From Tetmemena sp. SeJ-2015 (taxonomy: Eukaryota > Ciliophora > Spirotrichea > Sporadotrichida > Oxytrichidae), in NCBI GenBank assembly GCA_027382625.1, contig JAJKFJ010022255.1, forward strand, positions 143,062-207,061: 64,000 nucleotides of DNA, read 5' to 3'. Below, one piece after another: positions 38,601-49,700 of the stretch; positions within the stretch are counted from its first letter, which is position 1, and every line of letters begins with the position of its first letter. The translations under genes were made by a program, and so were the position numbers. The notes under the pieces were generated by a model. The model had not been told where the DNA came from and did no database searches. It saw nothing but the letters and a program-made list of their open reading frames with translations.

Positions 38601-39011
38601 AAAGACCTTTTTCTCTCTAGTTTAATAAATAAGAAAACTTACTTCTACAGTTTCCATAATCATCTCTGTATCCCATGGGCTCGTTGCCTAAAAAGATTAA
38701 TGACATGCAAAATTTGGACTGATTATAAATGAATTCTATTTTCTATAATCTTTGAAAATAGTATGCTTATTTGCAACAACAATTTCCATTAATTTCTAAA
38801 CCCTTTTTTAATGTACTAAATATTCTAATAGAATACACCCCTCTAAAATGTGTTACAGCCTGTATCTAGAATCCACTCTAAGTAACCAAACACAGTTATT
38901 GCTTAGATAAATTTTATTTTACAAATCAAGATTTAAAGCAAATTTTAATACTCACATCACACTTAGGATGAATAAAATAGAAACCAAGAAGTTAAATCTG
39001 AAGTTCGACAT
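7793..39011 (-). CDS. giant surface protein A: beta-helix, Cys-rich, multi-pass membrane
   Basis: One minus-strand gene from the ATG at 39011 to the UGA at 7795-7793, broken into dozens of coding blocks. Order: signal peptide and Cys-rich segments (39.0-36.8 kb), beta-helix (34.3-13.0 kb) with repeated Asn-rich strands and GGAIY/GGGM motifs, a Ser/Thr linker and Cys-rich membrane-proximal part (12.9-11.9 kb), a multi-pass membrane domain (11.6-9.4 kb) and a Ser-rich tail. The architecture resembles the large Pmp-like transmembrane families annotated in ciliates; a cell-surface receptor or adhesin role is inference. Blocks are separated by AT-rich spacers. Those tested are IESs with pointers: 12944-12996 (AGTCTA), 22322-22861 (CAATCTA), 23032-23184 (ACACC). 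At least one true intron is present (12907-12941). I did not resolve every block, so the exact protein is not given. Gene B is a tandem paralogue. Confidence 0.75.
11880..12870 (-). other. gene A: Ser/Thr linker and membrane-proximal Cys-rich region
   Basis: The block 12601-12317 includes YKLEGVTFTASPGFNYTL, a Ser run and SLRECELGESFTESG. The next blocks (to 11880) read [21 protein letters not shown] and then [16 protein letters not shown], followed by GYYGALCADCKPGY. This PGxC..C..GG..I.P..GY pattern precedes the membrane domain in both paralogues. Confidence 0.7.
12907..12941 (-). other. true intron in gene A, conserved in gene B
   Basis: A 35-nt GT..AG intron (GTAAGATATT...TTTATAG on the minus strand). 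Gene B has a 35-nt GT..AG intron at the homologous position, 44831-44865. It lies next to an IES that gene B lacks, so intron and IES can be told apart here. Confidence 0.75.
12944..12996 (-). other. IES in gene A with pointer TAGACT
   Basis: AGTCTA (plus strand) occurs at 12944-12949 and 12991-12996. Deleting one copy plus the 41 bases between restores ...VAINQTI|YEKQIQRANP, aligning with gene B ...[17 protein letters not shown] where no IES exists. Confidence 0.75.
14287..14648 (+). CDS. small unknown gene inside the TIR element
   Basis: ATG at 14287 (context CAACAATGG), exon 14287-14515, a 26-nt GT..AG intron (14516-14541) and exon 14542-14648 ending UGA. This gives 111 residues beginning MADLEQQCIEQRWLFIDKF and ending SQMRRIFGKGRFKLLEK. 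The protein is basic and rich in Trp/His/Tyr in its middle (HKVHGQSYYRIHSGQSW). Three UAA/UAG codons are read as Gln. I do not recognise the family. It lies antisense to gene A within one of its IESs and could be the element's own gene or a host gene carried by it. GC content and the tidy intron argue for a real gene. Confidence 0.55.
14675..14742. repeat. three tandem copies of a ~22-bp GGTGCGAATTGGGGTGGTCA unit
   Basis: Units begin near 14676, 14701 and 14723, with the last ending in GGTGATCC. It lies just downstream of the small gene in the TIR element. Function unknown. Confidence 0.8.
14743..15050 (+). other. open coding-like stretch in TIR element
   Basis: One plus-strand frame stays free of UGA across this stretch and reads RHFFIAYAKFQKAFASF, then a Gln/Lys-rich probable coiled coil (QIQSKIQKLKKAGQKQQIE). 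No clear start. It may be a second exon set or a captured fragment. Confidence 0.35.
22322..22861 (-). other. IES in gene A with pointer TAGATTG
   Basis: CAATCTA (plus strand) occurs at 22322-22328 and 22855-22861. Joining at one copy converts LTSCNVDCS-UGA-bound sequence into LTSCNVDCISDEAPPVKLI without a frame change. The ~530 bp between is AT-rich with no coding sense. Confidence 0.75.
23032..23184 (-). other. IES in gene A with pointer GGTGT
   Basis: ACACC (plus strand) occurs at 23032-23036 and 23180-23184. Joining gives KGNSGGGVSTEGKGGAF in frame across the two blocks. The pointer is only 5 bp, but the join restores a GGG-V beta-helix motif exactly. Confidence 0.6.
27381..27422. repeat. 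perfect 42-bp GC palindrome
   Basis: TACCGCGCGGAAATTCCGCG plus C is followed immediately by its exact reverse complement. It is an island of CpG steps in DNA that is otherwise over 75% AT, and lies 28 bp before the ATG of the plus-strand gene of the element. A 21-bp half copy lies at 29676-29696. Confidence 0.95.
27451..27974 (+). CDS. unknown gene, plus strand of the 3.4-kb element
   Basis: Exon 1 27451-27531 starts MNIEIILFFGYNENHTYAL. A 32-nt GT..AG intron (27532-27563) joins in phase 0 to exon 2 (27564-27974), which reads EKEIYYLLISFRDIEILFEF and later MIKEILQECLMNLHNLHCL, ending in a Lys/Arg-rich stretch (AKQKKRKKVRSSESNEK) and UGA. Total 163 residues, with seven or so UAA/UAG Gln codons. 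It resembles no family I know; the basic C-terminus would suit nucleic-acid binding. It converges on the minus-strand gene of the element. The start is immediately after the GC palindrome. Confidence 0.5.
28045..29539 (-). CDS. unknown multi-exon gene, minus strand of the 3.4-kb element
   Basis: From an ATG at 29539 (MKKNFKKALFMNEHIFLLAS) coding sense can be followed through several short GT..AG introns (e.g. 30 nt ending near 29255, 34 nt near 28545-28580). Passages include TDYIISLSSLTWAYQNN, LLKVSTRLKLDFKIKNENA and FMKSRLTQIKNIFGFLLA, then a basic KSQ/NHK repeat region (28738-28627), then a last open stretch of about 200 codons (RAALIRVQKDWNLQISLF, NCGALNLMKLSANQLKF) to a UGA near 28050. 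In AT-rich DNA with one stop codon, chaining by small introns can arise by chance, so intermediate exons are uncertain; the last long exon, with raised GC, is best supported. Family unknown. Confidence 0.4.
28627..28738. repeat. TTTGTGATTTTT degenerate tandem repeat
   Basis: Seven or so copies of TTTGTGATTTTT-like units of 11-24 bp. On the minus strand they read as Lys-Ser-Gln and Asn-His-Lys repeats, so they may be a basic low-complexity part of the minus-strand gene of the element. Confidence 0.8.
29676..29696. repeat. 21-bp half copy of the GC palindrome
   Basis: ACCGCGCGGAAATTCCGCGC and a final G match one arm of the 42-bp palindrome at 27381-27422. It sits about 135 bp upstream of the start of the minus-strand gene of the same element. 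Confidence 0.95.
33447..34330 (-). other. gene A: start of beta-helix domain
   Basis: The block at 34330-34060 carries DADQCTKCPGDFYLL, a 29-nt GT..AG intron, and then a stretch ending in GQDGSRANPFSSI, the Gly-x-x-x-Asn-Pro-Phe turn that commonly opens parallel beta-helix domains. The block 33896-33447 is one of the longest uninterrupted coding pieces (about 150 codons) and includes DGNKLTIYNKIGTKFKIL and GLTMKNLIIDSLDSVVC, typical beta-helix rungs, followed by a Cys pair (ARCCEI). Confidence 0.7.
34690..36060. other. homopolymer-rich low-complexity region
   Basis: Long runs of A and T up to 17 bases, and from about 35655 to 35885 almost only A with scattered C runs. No coding sense, pointers or repeats of defined unit. 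It lies in a gene A spacer between the 36.8-kb and 34.3-kb blocks. It does not form regular C4A4 telomere repeats. Poor consensus quality is a real possibility; open frames of Phe/Leu/Val/Trp called here are meaningless. Confidence 0.8.
36845..39011 (-). other. gene A: signal peptide and N-terminal Cys-rich blocks
   Basis: Block 1 (39011-38956) encodes MSNFRFNFLVSILFILSV, a clear signal peptide, and ends at a 54-nt GT..AG intron (38902-38955). Later blocks are Cys-rich: around 38690-38490 (DDYGNC, then VYGCSACKAEANGG), 38470-38380 (NECLMCSEDFFLL), 37905-37785 (CKSCGKYCTSCNLNWGCESC) and 37100-36845 (ECQNLGACNVC, CTACDIGYKVSNNGYC). The CxxC spacing is of the furin-like/growth-factor-receptor type. 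The spaces between blocks (e.g. 37.1-37.78 and 37.95-38.35 kb) are AT-rich spacer with nothing else recognised. Confidence 0.75.
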
Positions 39012-39391
39012 TATTATAATAAAATTACTATTTAAAAAGGGTCTTCGCTCAAATTGCTCTAGGAAAATATAGGTGAACTTCAAATAGCTGAAAATTTAAT
39101 ATAAAACATTCATGAAACTGTATTTTAGTGATTTTACAAATAAATACTAAAAAATAACAGAAATATTAGCCACCATTAATTTTCCTAAGAAAAAATTCAT
39201 TAAAAAATCATGTCTTAAAATTAAACAAAATAAAATCAATATTATCAAATAAGCAGTAAATAATATCTTCTAGAAATGATCATGAAATTAATAAATATTA
39301 AAAATAGATATCTAGCTATTAAAGCAATTATTAGCTAAATAAAAGAGGCAAATATAAGAGATAAGAAATAAATGCTTTCCTTTTCATGATT

Positions 39392-42300
39392 TCATTAGTC
39401 TTGTGCTCCTTATTCTGTTGATAAAACTTACTATAGAATTTAGTCTTCTTCATCTAGCTGCATATCTTAATTTGGTTAGCCTTTCTCATACTCATTTAAG
39501 ATGTCAGTTTCTTTGATGGTGTCACTATTTTTACTTTTCCTAGTGATATCATTCTCATCAATCTAACAATATATTTAGGAGTATTAATCTGAGGGTAGAT
39601 TTTAGTATCCTTTCTAGTCTTCTACTTTTTGATTATATCAACTGCTGGTATTCATCAATTTATTATATTATAAAATATGTCCTTGCTTCGAAGCACAGAA
39701 GATTTAGATGATCTTTCTTTGTTCAAGATGCTGCTTTACTTTGTAGCCGTCTCTAAATTAATTTTTTTAATTCAAGAGAAAAATCGGTTACACAATTTAA
39801 TGAATGAGTATTAATATTCTCTTAATCCGTTTAAATTATAAAAATGAAGACAACTATGCTTTTATTATAATTTCTAAATACATATCCTTTTATTAATTCA
39901 TTGAATGAACTTCAAATTTATAAAACTCTTAATTGCTGCCAGCAGTATGTTTTTTAATTTTCAAAAAGCTTTTACTTTGTTAATCTAATATGGAGCCTGG
40001 AATGGTTTGACGGCTGCCGCTTACTTTCATTTACACCTAATCAATCATCTGATCTAGCAAGCTCTAATTTGGGTTGTCGCTTCCTTGACTCATATTTACG
40101 ATATAGTTTGGTGTGGTACTAATGCCTATACTTTAAAATTACTATCTCTAATTAATTTGAGGATGGTGAGTGAGTACTGTTTCTTGAGCTTAATTAGGAG
40201 GAACCTTGTTCTCGTCAGAATCGTTGCCGATAAGCTCTTCTAAATATTTCACTAAATTCTTATCCTTTTTCAAATGAGACAGGATTTATTTCTGCTAGGT
40301 AGACTCAATTTCGTCATCATCTTAAAAATATTGCTATTGGTTAATTCGCTGAATCTATAAAATTAACTTTAAAAAAATTTCGTTTTCACTTTTTTTTTTT
40401 AAAATTAATCCAGAAGAAAAATTTATAAGCCCTAAAAATGTTCCTAATCCGGGAAATATGAGTTCAATCTTCATGAATATCAGTTTATTTATGAAATTTG
40501 ATAAATTTTTTAAAAGAGACAGTTAATTAGAAAAAATTTTAAAATTTGGATTGGGATTAAAAATATTTTCGCCATTATTATTTTTTCTTACCTTCCATGA
40601 TATTATTAAATTCACTTTTTAGAATTAACTCTTCCATAAGGAAGCTAATCCTTGTTTGATATTTCGTAATAAATCTTCTTTCTATCACTAATAATGCTTA
40701 CTTTGCTTTAAAATTAATAGTCACCCATTTCTCAATTGATAATTTCATATTTAAATTATAGATTTTAATCTTAAAACAATTCTACTACATTTATCTGAAT
40801 ATTATAAATCATTCATTTTAAATATAAGTAAGCTTTTCAGAGATGTCAAAATTAGTTTTAAGCCTCAATATTATTCTAGGACAAAAATTATTTATTTCCT
40901 TTTTAAAATATAGCATTTATACAGATCAATTAATTTAGATTTTTATATAAAATATATCATTTAAGTTATATATAATGATATAACTTTTTAAAATTGTATA
41001 TATTTTGTAATAAAATAATCACATTCATAAATTATTATATTATAATGAATCATCCTCCGAGATAATATAGAAGAAAATTAAATAAGATATGTATTAAGAA
41101 AGAACATTTACTTAATTAATTCCATCAATTAGTTATTTCAGCTTCTACAATCTAAATTTCTTTTAGGAATCTTGAAGACCACTCATCATAAAAGTCCAAT
41201 GTAATTAAAGAACTTAATCTCTTTTTTTATATGACTAAGAAATAAAAGATACAAGAATTTGTAAGCATAATACTTTATTTATTATTACTCTCAAATATTG
41301 AAATTAATTTTGTTCAGCGGTGAAACGCTCATTTTAATTTTCCATAAATTTTATGCTATATCATTATCTCCCCTGTTCTTAGCTTTTTAAACACTATATT
41401 TTTTATAAATTGATTAATGATCTGCTTTATCTTATTGATTTTGAGGATGTATCTTCGCTTTTTTATTACCCTTTCTTTTCAGATCTTAGTTTCCATCATC
41501 TTCAATAATATATATTTTCTTTAAAATAGACATTAATGAATTTTATGATTATTGAATTAAAAATATAACTGAATATTTGTGAGTCAATAATATAAATTAT
41601 TTCTTCTTTGAATTTGCGTTGATCTACCTCACTATCTTCATCTCCATTAGTGACTTGTTTACTGTTTTTCTTTATTAGGATTCTCTTTTATTTAAAAAGA
41701 TACAATTAATTATTATCTTTGAATCAATCAAGGAATCATCATCCTCACCAATATACATTTAATATTTTTGTGCTTTTTAAAATGAAAAGCTTCCTGAAAT
41801 GTATTACAGACTTGGCCCTGTTCTTCCTAGGAAAGTCTTTATCTTCTTATTAGATTGTATGTTGCTTGTTGCTCCTGCTCAGTTTGATTGTTTTTCTTCT
41901 ACATACCAGCCTGTTTAAGAATTTTATTTGTATGGAGGTAGAACTGCAACTTCTCTACGTTTTTATTGTTTAGGATCAACTCCCCTTTATCACATAGCAA
42001 ATCCAGCTGTCTAAGAGTTTCCTAGTACTTAAAATATAGGAGTCATAAAATATATTAAATTCTTTTCTCTGAGCATAGTGTTGTCTTCCATGATTTCGGC
42101 TTCTTTTAGCAAAACTTAATACTTGTGCTGATTACCGCAGAGACAGATACAGTGTAGAGTCTTGGAAGAGACCTGATAAGCACGTTCTTCAGTTGGAAGT
42201 ACATTTTGTAGGCGAAGGTAGAAAAGAAAATTATGTTGCTCATCAGAATTATCAGGAAAAGAACAACAAATATTTACTATATTCTATAAATACATATTAC

Positions 42301-43740
42301 AAATTAAAAATACATTTAGAATTTATTGTTGAAAATATATTCTGAAAGATATGAAACGTCTTTAATGCTAAGGATTTTCCAATTTAGTATAAACAGTGAT
42401 CAAATTTTAACTCATATAAATAAATTTTATATTAAACATAAAACCGAAATTACTTTTAAAATAATCAGACTTTCAATTGCCTTTTAAAAAGAGTTTTATA
42501 TTTAATCTGTTTAACTAAAGAAGGAATTTAGTGGATTCAGTGAGTTCAACTCCAGCAGAGTTTTCAGTAGCCCCAGTTGATGTGTCAGTAGAGTCCACAG
42601 ATATAATGAAAAAGATGCCACAAAAGATAGTGAGTAAAGAGCAAATAATTGACAAGCTTTCTAGTTAGTTTAGAGTAAAATTTTCACTAAAATTTAAATT
42701 TTAAATCTGAATGAGTAATGGTTGCGAAAGGATTTTTAGTTACATTTATGCTCATGAAGAAAATAAGCATCAATAAAACCAACAGCGCTTATAATTTTAA
42801 TTTTTTTGCTTATGTGATGACTCCATATTAGACGAGGAAGACTTGCACAAAGATCAGGAAGATTTTGCGATACATGATGACAGTTTCCCAGTAATAGAAT
42901 CTCAATTTGTAACCTCTGAATAGGAAACCATACTTCTGCTTTACGACCAGAGTATCAAGTTTAGATTGATTTCTCATTAGCAATATAAGTGAAAAGAGAG
43001 GAATGCCCATACCCCACACTATAAGCACAGGGACTCCAACCGCTAAAGCCCAAAGTGTGTGCTGACCCTCATAGCAGGTTATTTCTAAGTCGTTCTTGAG
43101 TCTATTGTCACCATCAACATCAACGCAACTATAAATCTCAGTTAAAATTCTAATGCTTACTTGAATGTGTTGAAAACATATTTCACAATGTTAGGATGCA
43201 CCAGAAATAAAAGAATAACCACAGAGGATGTTGAACTCGCTTTGAAAGAAGGACTCGATATATTCTTTCGATATATGAAAGCCCAGACTATGTAACTGAC
43301 TACAGCCAATATTAGAGGAAGTATTCCAAATAAAGCAAGCTTGAAATAGAAGATTAGCTAAAATTACGATATGAATTTCAAAATTATAACAATTTAAGAT
43401 TCTGAAAGGAATGAGTGATTCTTATTCATCAGCTTTAGCTCGTGCTTATGCATCATCTGAGTAGAAAAATAATTACTATTTATTTTAGCCTGGGTCCTTA
43501 TTTAAGAAGCAATCATTTTTCCAAATGTCCCTACTTTTAATTTAAATCGACAGAGAAGATTTAATTAGAAGCCTCTCCAAGAGTTTGATTAGCTTAGAAG
43601 TATGAAAGAACAATCTAAGGCCAGTTAAAGTCGAAAGACGCAGTTAGGACTACAAGCTAAATATGGTTCAAGAGAATCTTTTAGAAGACACTGGTAAGAT
43701 TCTTAACATTAGCAGCACCCTTAAGGGTTGATCGTATCAT
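39392..43740 (-). other. gene B: membrane domain and cytoplasmic tail
   Basis: 43028-42828 reads [18 protein letters not shown] and then [16 protein letters not shown], followed by hydrophobic helices; 43.2-43.35 kb matches the FKLVLFGILP region of A and 43.55-43.7 kb the LNHIQL entry helix. The tail (40.3-39.4 kb) keeps the NMSQ.SD motif seen in A. The stretch 40.4-41.8 kb is mostly AT-rich spacer with short hydrophilic blocks around 41.85-42.2 kb. Confidence 0.65.
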
Positions 43741-46700
43741 GGCGCTTAATAAATAAAGTAATTAATACGATAACAGCAGCCACAAAGATTAATTTAAATT
43801 GCTGAAATCCTGAACACGTTAGTAGTAAATTCAGGGCATTTGTTGCACTTATAGGCAGAGTTAGTTGAGTATCCAGGCTCACAATCGGCGCATAATATTC
43901 CCTAATAGCCTACTAGGCAAGTTCCTTAGGGATCGTTGGTAGGAGCTATCATACCTCTAATAAAAATTAGTAGACAAAGTTTAAATTTACAAGCACGCGT
44001 AAGTATTTAAGCATTTTACGAAAACTGAAGTGGTATTGTCTTTTCTCCAGTAAAAATAAAATTTGATGCATCCTGGCTACGGACCTATATTAGCTCCTCC
44101 GTTGCAAACCGCCTTAGTTTAAGGACAAGTTTGACAACTGCCTGGCTGAGTCATTTTAACTAAGGAGAAAGAGCTTCCTTAATCACATGGATCGCATCTA
44201 AAAAATTAATTTATAAAATGAAATGACTTACGCTCCATCCTCTGTAAAACTTTCTCCTACCACACATTCTCTCAAGCTAACTTGCATTGTGAAATCACTA
44301 CTAGCACTTGTTGAATCAGAGGTAGATGTAGAGCTAGAACCAGAAGCAAGAGAAATGAAACTGTTCTTTTTAGATAGATACTCTTTATTGGCAGGTTTTG
44401 TTTCATCTATCCCCTCAGATGAGTATGAAAGAGTGTAATTTAACCCAGGTGATGCTGTAAATGTTATTCCTTCAAGCTTGTATACTCCATTGACAGAGTA
44501 AAAGGTAGTAGTGAAAAAAATTATGATAAAAATATAATGCCAGTCAAAGTAGCTTGATATTTGCCTGCCTTAGAAGGATCTGTTTAGTCTGACTTTAAGC
44601 TTATTTCTAGTTTTTAACTGTTTGAAATTCCCACGAATTATCCATATGTATCTGCCAAGGCAAAGTACATTGTTGGAAAAATCCCTCCACTTCTCTAATC
44701 TGTCATGTTAGTAGATGTTTTGTTTGATGTTAAATCGGAAGTAGTGCCAGCTAGATCTCTTAACATCCTCAGCATTTTATTGTCATTAGTTGTAACCTTC
44801 GGATTGGCTCTAGTGATCTGCAAATCATAGCTAAAATATATGAGCGAAGCAAAATTAATTCTTACAGAGTCTGATTGATGACTACGATATTTTAGGGATA
44901 ACTGCCTATGTTATCTGCATATACATTTGCTAAGTTATTATTTAAAAAGTTATTAGTGAAAGTGAACTTGTTGGAAGATTGAAGAATCGGTCTTTCATCA
45001 TTCCAGTATATAGCTCCACCTGATTTATTAGCGAAGTTATCTGTAAAGGAATTGCTTCCTGAATAGTTGAAAGAGCATTTGTACCCTGATGAGCACTCCA
45101 AGTACATACCTCCTCCAGTAATAGCCCAATTATTCACAAATTTCAAGTTTTAAAACAGGTTAGTGATAACACTATAGGAGGCTACAAATTTAAATTAAAG
45201 ACTAGTCCTCCTCCAACTCCTGAAGTAGCCATGCAATTCTGGAAAGTACTGTTAACAACCTCTAAATCAATATATTGAATTTTGTTTTATTTAAATATGA
45301 CCAAAATATAAGTTATTTGAAAATCAATAAAATAGTTTACAGTATAATAATTAAAATAAAAAGTAAGTAATCATTAATTAAATAGAATGAGCAAAAGGTC
45401 ATACTGCTTTATTGTTCTGACAGTTTAAATTACAAAATGTCTCTAATTTTAATAAATAAATTAAGCGAATAAATATAAAACCTTGAAGATGTAATAATTT
45501 GCTGATTATAATGCCAATTAACTTGAAGTTGGTAAAGAAAAAGCAATTGCTCCTCCTGAAAGAGCAGATAGAATTAAAAGAAACTAAAAACCCGAAGGGA
45601 ATAAATAAAACACAAGAATTTCTTCATTCTTAATGCACCTTATAAAAGCATAAAGTGTGAAAATAGACTTGAAAATAATGATTTTTTTGAACTCAATCCT
45701 CATAATTATTGGTTAGACTTAGAGGAAACAAATAATGAGTATGGTCTTCTTCGCTTGGATACTCCACCAAATTAGGTGACACCTTCGGTTGGCATTATTT
45801 TAAAGATGGATAGAGGTTAAATTTATCTAAACTCATCACAATTTTTACTCCACTATAATTTCGTATTAATCTTTCTCGTTCATCCATAACGATTAGTATA
45901 ACTACCATTTCTCCTTTTAGCCCTAAATAGAACAACTGCTCTATACTGCTTCAAGGTTCGCAATAATTCATTCATCATCTTTTAAATATTCACAACCATT
46001 GCTAATGTTTTAACAATCTAAAATGCCTTTAGTAATCTTGCTCATGGACTTAAATTAATGGCCTTCAAAACTCTGCTCCCAATTTAAGGCAATTTTTGTA
46101 AATTAGACCTTCTAAAATTTTAACTTTGCAATTTAAAAATAAGGATAGCAGATGAATTTTTGACAGTCATGTTATATATCCACATTAAACCACAGTCAAA
46201 ATTTAATAAGTTTTTTATTAAGTCTGAGCAATATATTGCTCCTCCTGATTCAGTATAGGTGCTTAATTAACTTTTTCCTAAAAGAATATTCATAGGTAAT
46301 AATTAAAACATAATTTTAAAGAAATTAGCTTATTTTAAAGAGGAAAGAAGTAAAAGATATTCAAACTATAGAAAACTATTTTTTTGCTTGTTAAGTAGAT
46401 TTTTTTCTCCCTAAAATTATATATAATTTCAGTTATATTAAATTGAGGATAAATACTTTATTCAACAATCTATTGTATTCTCGAGATATAAATGGGAAAA
46501 TGGAATGAGTTACTTACTTTAAATGATAGTATTTGTTGAGAAAAAGTTAACTTGAAGGAGGTAGATTATTTTTTATATAGTGAAATAATAATGCAATTAA
46601 GTAAAGATTGAGTTTGATCCTACTAAGTTGTTGATCACTGAATTGTTCAAGCTCATTGATAAATAAAATTCTCAACAGACTAATAAAATATACTCTATGA

Positions 46701-49700
46701 TTTAAAGTTTAAGGTGGAATCAGTAGCTTGAATATCAGATCCGTATATAAAATAATATTGCACTGCATAGTTTTGATTGAAAGTGCTGCTTAGAATATTC
46801 ATAAATTAAGTTATGCTTCATTTTATATATTGAGCAACTTGAAGCTTTGTGCATACAAGGCTCCTCCACTAAAAGCCGCATAGCTATTGGAAATGGTTGA
46901 AGAAATCAAGCTTAAAACAGACTCTCCTGAAAGGTAAGATGGCACCTCCGTATTTCGCATATCCATTCACAAAGGATGACTGATTGAATGTCAAATTTCT
47001 TTTAAATATAAAATTTGAGTTCATTATAATATGAACGAAAGCTCCTTTAGTTTGATATTTAATTATATATTATTTCATAACATAAATATATTTTTTAAAT
47101 TAAAAACAAAAAGCAATCAGTTTATAATATTTTCTTTGTCTTTTAAATAGTAAATGTACAACAACAGAATTAAGATATCCAATAAATTATTGTCTAAAGT
47201 TTTAATTATAAAAACGATAGCAATAATTTCCATTTAATTTTTACTTATTTAAGTGATAATTAAATGTTAACTATTTTTCTTTAATTGATCAATTCAATTA
47301 ATTATTAGTTCTCCTATATTATATTTATAAAAAACCTTTGCTCGAAATCTAGAATAAATTCAAATTAAGATAATTATTAAAAAAAATAAAAAATTGATTA
47401 AAAAATTTTTACTGATATTTAGCTGCTTCCTTGGCTTGAGATTGTATTCCCCTAAAAAGTATTTGAGTTTAAATTTGATATGTTTACTTTGCGTCGTCTG
47501 AGAATTTACAGTTAAGATAAAATAGTTATTGAAGGTTGCATTTGAAAATCCAATGAAGATATTTTTAGACTCCTCATTTGCTGTATTTAACTCGAAAAAA
47601 GGTGTTGGATATTAAGGCTGCAGCTAAACTGCAAATTAAGTCAAATTTTAATTATAAATTGTAAATTAATGTAAAAATGATTTTGATAATTTATTAGGAT
47701 TTATCAATTTTATTTTATTCACTTTTATAGATAGATTTACATACATGAACTGAATAGAGTTTTTCTCGGCAGAGTTTAAATATATTCTGGAATTAGTTAT
47801 GCTTATTGGAAGTGTCTATAAGAGATATAGTGTTTAAAAGTATTAAAATTAATTTAATTTACAAATAATTAAAGACATAAAATAATTGATTATCTAGCTA
47901 AAAATGTAATTATAAACTTAGTCAATAATATAATTAAGGTAAATAGGATATGTTAATGATTTATAAATAAATGATTAGAATTAATAAATTATTTTCTCAG
48001 AAAACATTCCTTAATTCATAGTGTTAAAATATCTTACTTGACTTGATTCCAAAACATAAAATTAAATAAGCATTAAGTACTGACACTTCATAAGCGCTGT
48101 TGCTATTTTAAATATTTGATACAATTTATTCTAATAAATTTATATAATTCTATATATAAAAAGTTAGCAGTCTTGAATAAGAAGCGTAGAACTAGTGAGT
48201 AGATTAATAACTCCTGCTTTTTGAATTGCAACATTTTAAGAAAATTTGGTATAATAAGCTTCCAACTTCGCATAGTTATCTAATAGTTAAGTGTTGATTA
48301 AATAAATAATTACCTAGTTAAATGACTCCTGCTATATTTTAGTTTTAAATATATTGGCATAGTTGTATCTAATGGTAGTTCCATTCAAAATCAGGGTGGA
48401 CCCTGTTACTTGGAATACACCACCTATCACTGCTGAATTGTCTAAATAAATGATATTAAGAAAGCAAATGAAGCTTTACAATTGTATGTTTAAAATATTT
48501 TAACTTCAATTTATTTGTTGATCCGATATCTCTCAAGACTGTTCCATAAAGATAATAGACTCCTCCTTGATGTGAGCTGATACAATACTTGTAAATTTAA
48601 TAAAATAAAGTAGGTATTAGAGGTTGAATTTATTATATCAGCATTCTGAATATAGAAGCCTGATTAAACACAAATAATTTAACTTATCGCAATTATTTAA
48701 GTTTAAATTAATTCTCATTAATTATAATGATACAAATTATTTTAAATTAGAGAACTTCTATTAGTGATTAAAATTTTAGCTTTATTAAAATGTCTTGGAT
48801 GGAGATTTATAATGTCATTAAAAACCCTAAAAAAATTAAAAAAAGCAAATCCAATAAAAATGTTAGCTCCTCTCATTTTCTAGGGACTACTCAAGAACAC
48901 TAAAAATAGAAGTTGAGCTTTTTAATTTTATTTAATTAAGCCAGAGAAAGCTGAAATTTACTATACCAAAAAAGACTAAATGTTAGCTATTAAATAGATC
49001 TGATCATGAATCGAATTTTATGATAAAATTATTTTAAAATTACTATATTTATGATATTATAAAGCCACATTGAAGGGATTTAATAAAAAAAATGTTAGAT
49101 TAGTCATTTCCAAATTCATTTAAGAATTTTCTTATATGATTAAATAAAATTATGAAGCAATAAATCCTTATTTCCATGGCTTTTTAGTTTTATTTATTGT
49201 TAAATGAATTTTTAAGGAAAATGAATATCAATGTCTAAATATTATTTTAAATCATCAGTTCGGCATGAGATTTTCAAAAAAATTTGAATTATATAATTTT
49301 TATGTTTTCTTATCTAATTTTTTATGAAAAGGTAAATTAGATAGCCAAAAAATGAATAAAGCTGATAAAATATTTTACAGCTTAAAAATAATGAACAATG
49401 AACAAATAAAAGTTTTAATGATTGATATTTGTACTGTTACAAACTTAAATCACTCTTGACATCAACTTTTAAATAACTTAGTTGAAAGTGGTAGAGCACT
49501 ACAGATCATTATTGGTAAATATTTTTTAATTAATTCGCATTATATATAAAATTAGAAAGTTATAATTTGCAACCCTTACAAAACTATCAATCTCATTACT
49601 TGAGGTTTGAGTGATAAATTATTGCTTATAATAAATAATCAATAAGCTATTGAGACTATAGTTTAAGAATTTATTTTATTTATATAATTTTAAACCCTTT

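Noticed and set aside
7793..39011. Reading all gene A spacers as ordinary long introns of a macronuclear gene
   Set aside because: Tested spacers lack GT..AG ends at the frame-restoring position but have direct-repeat pointers, while the real introns seen here are 32-54 nt. Scrambled neighbours also show this is germline DNA.
44223..44438. Plus-strand open frame of 71 codons
   Set aside because: It is the complement of the conserved gene B linker and Cys-rich block.
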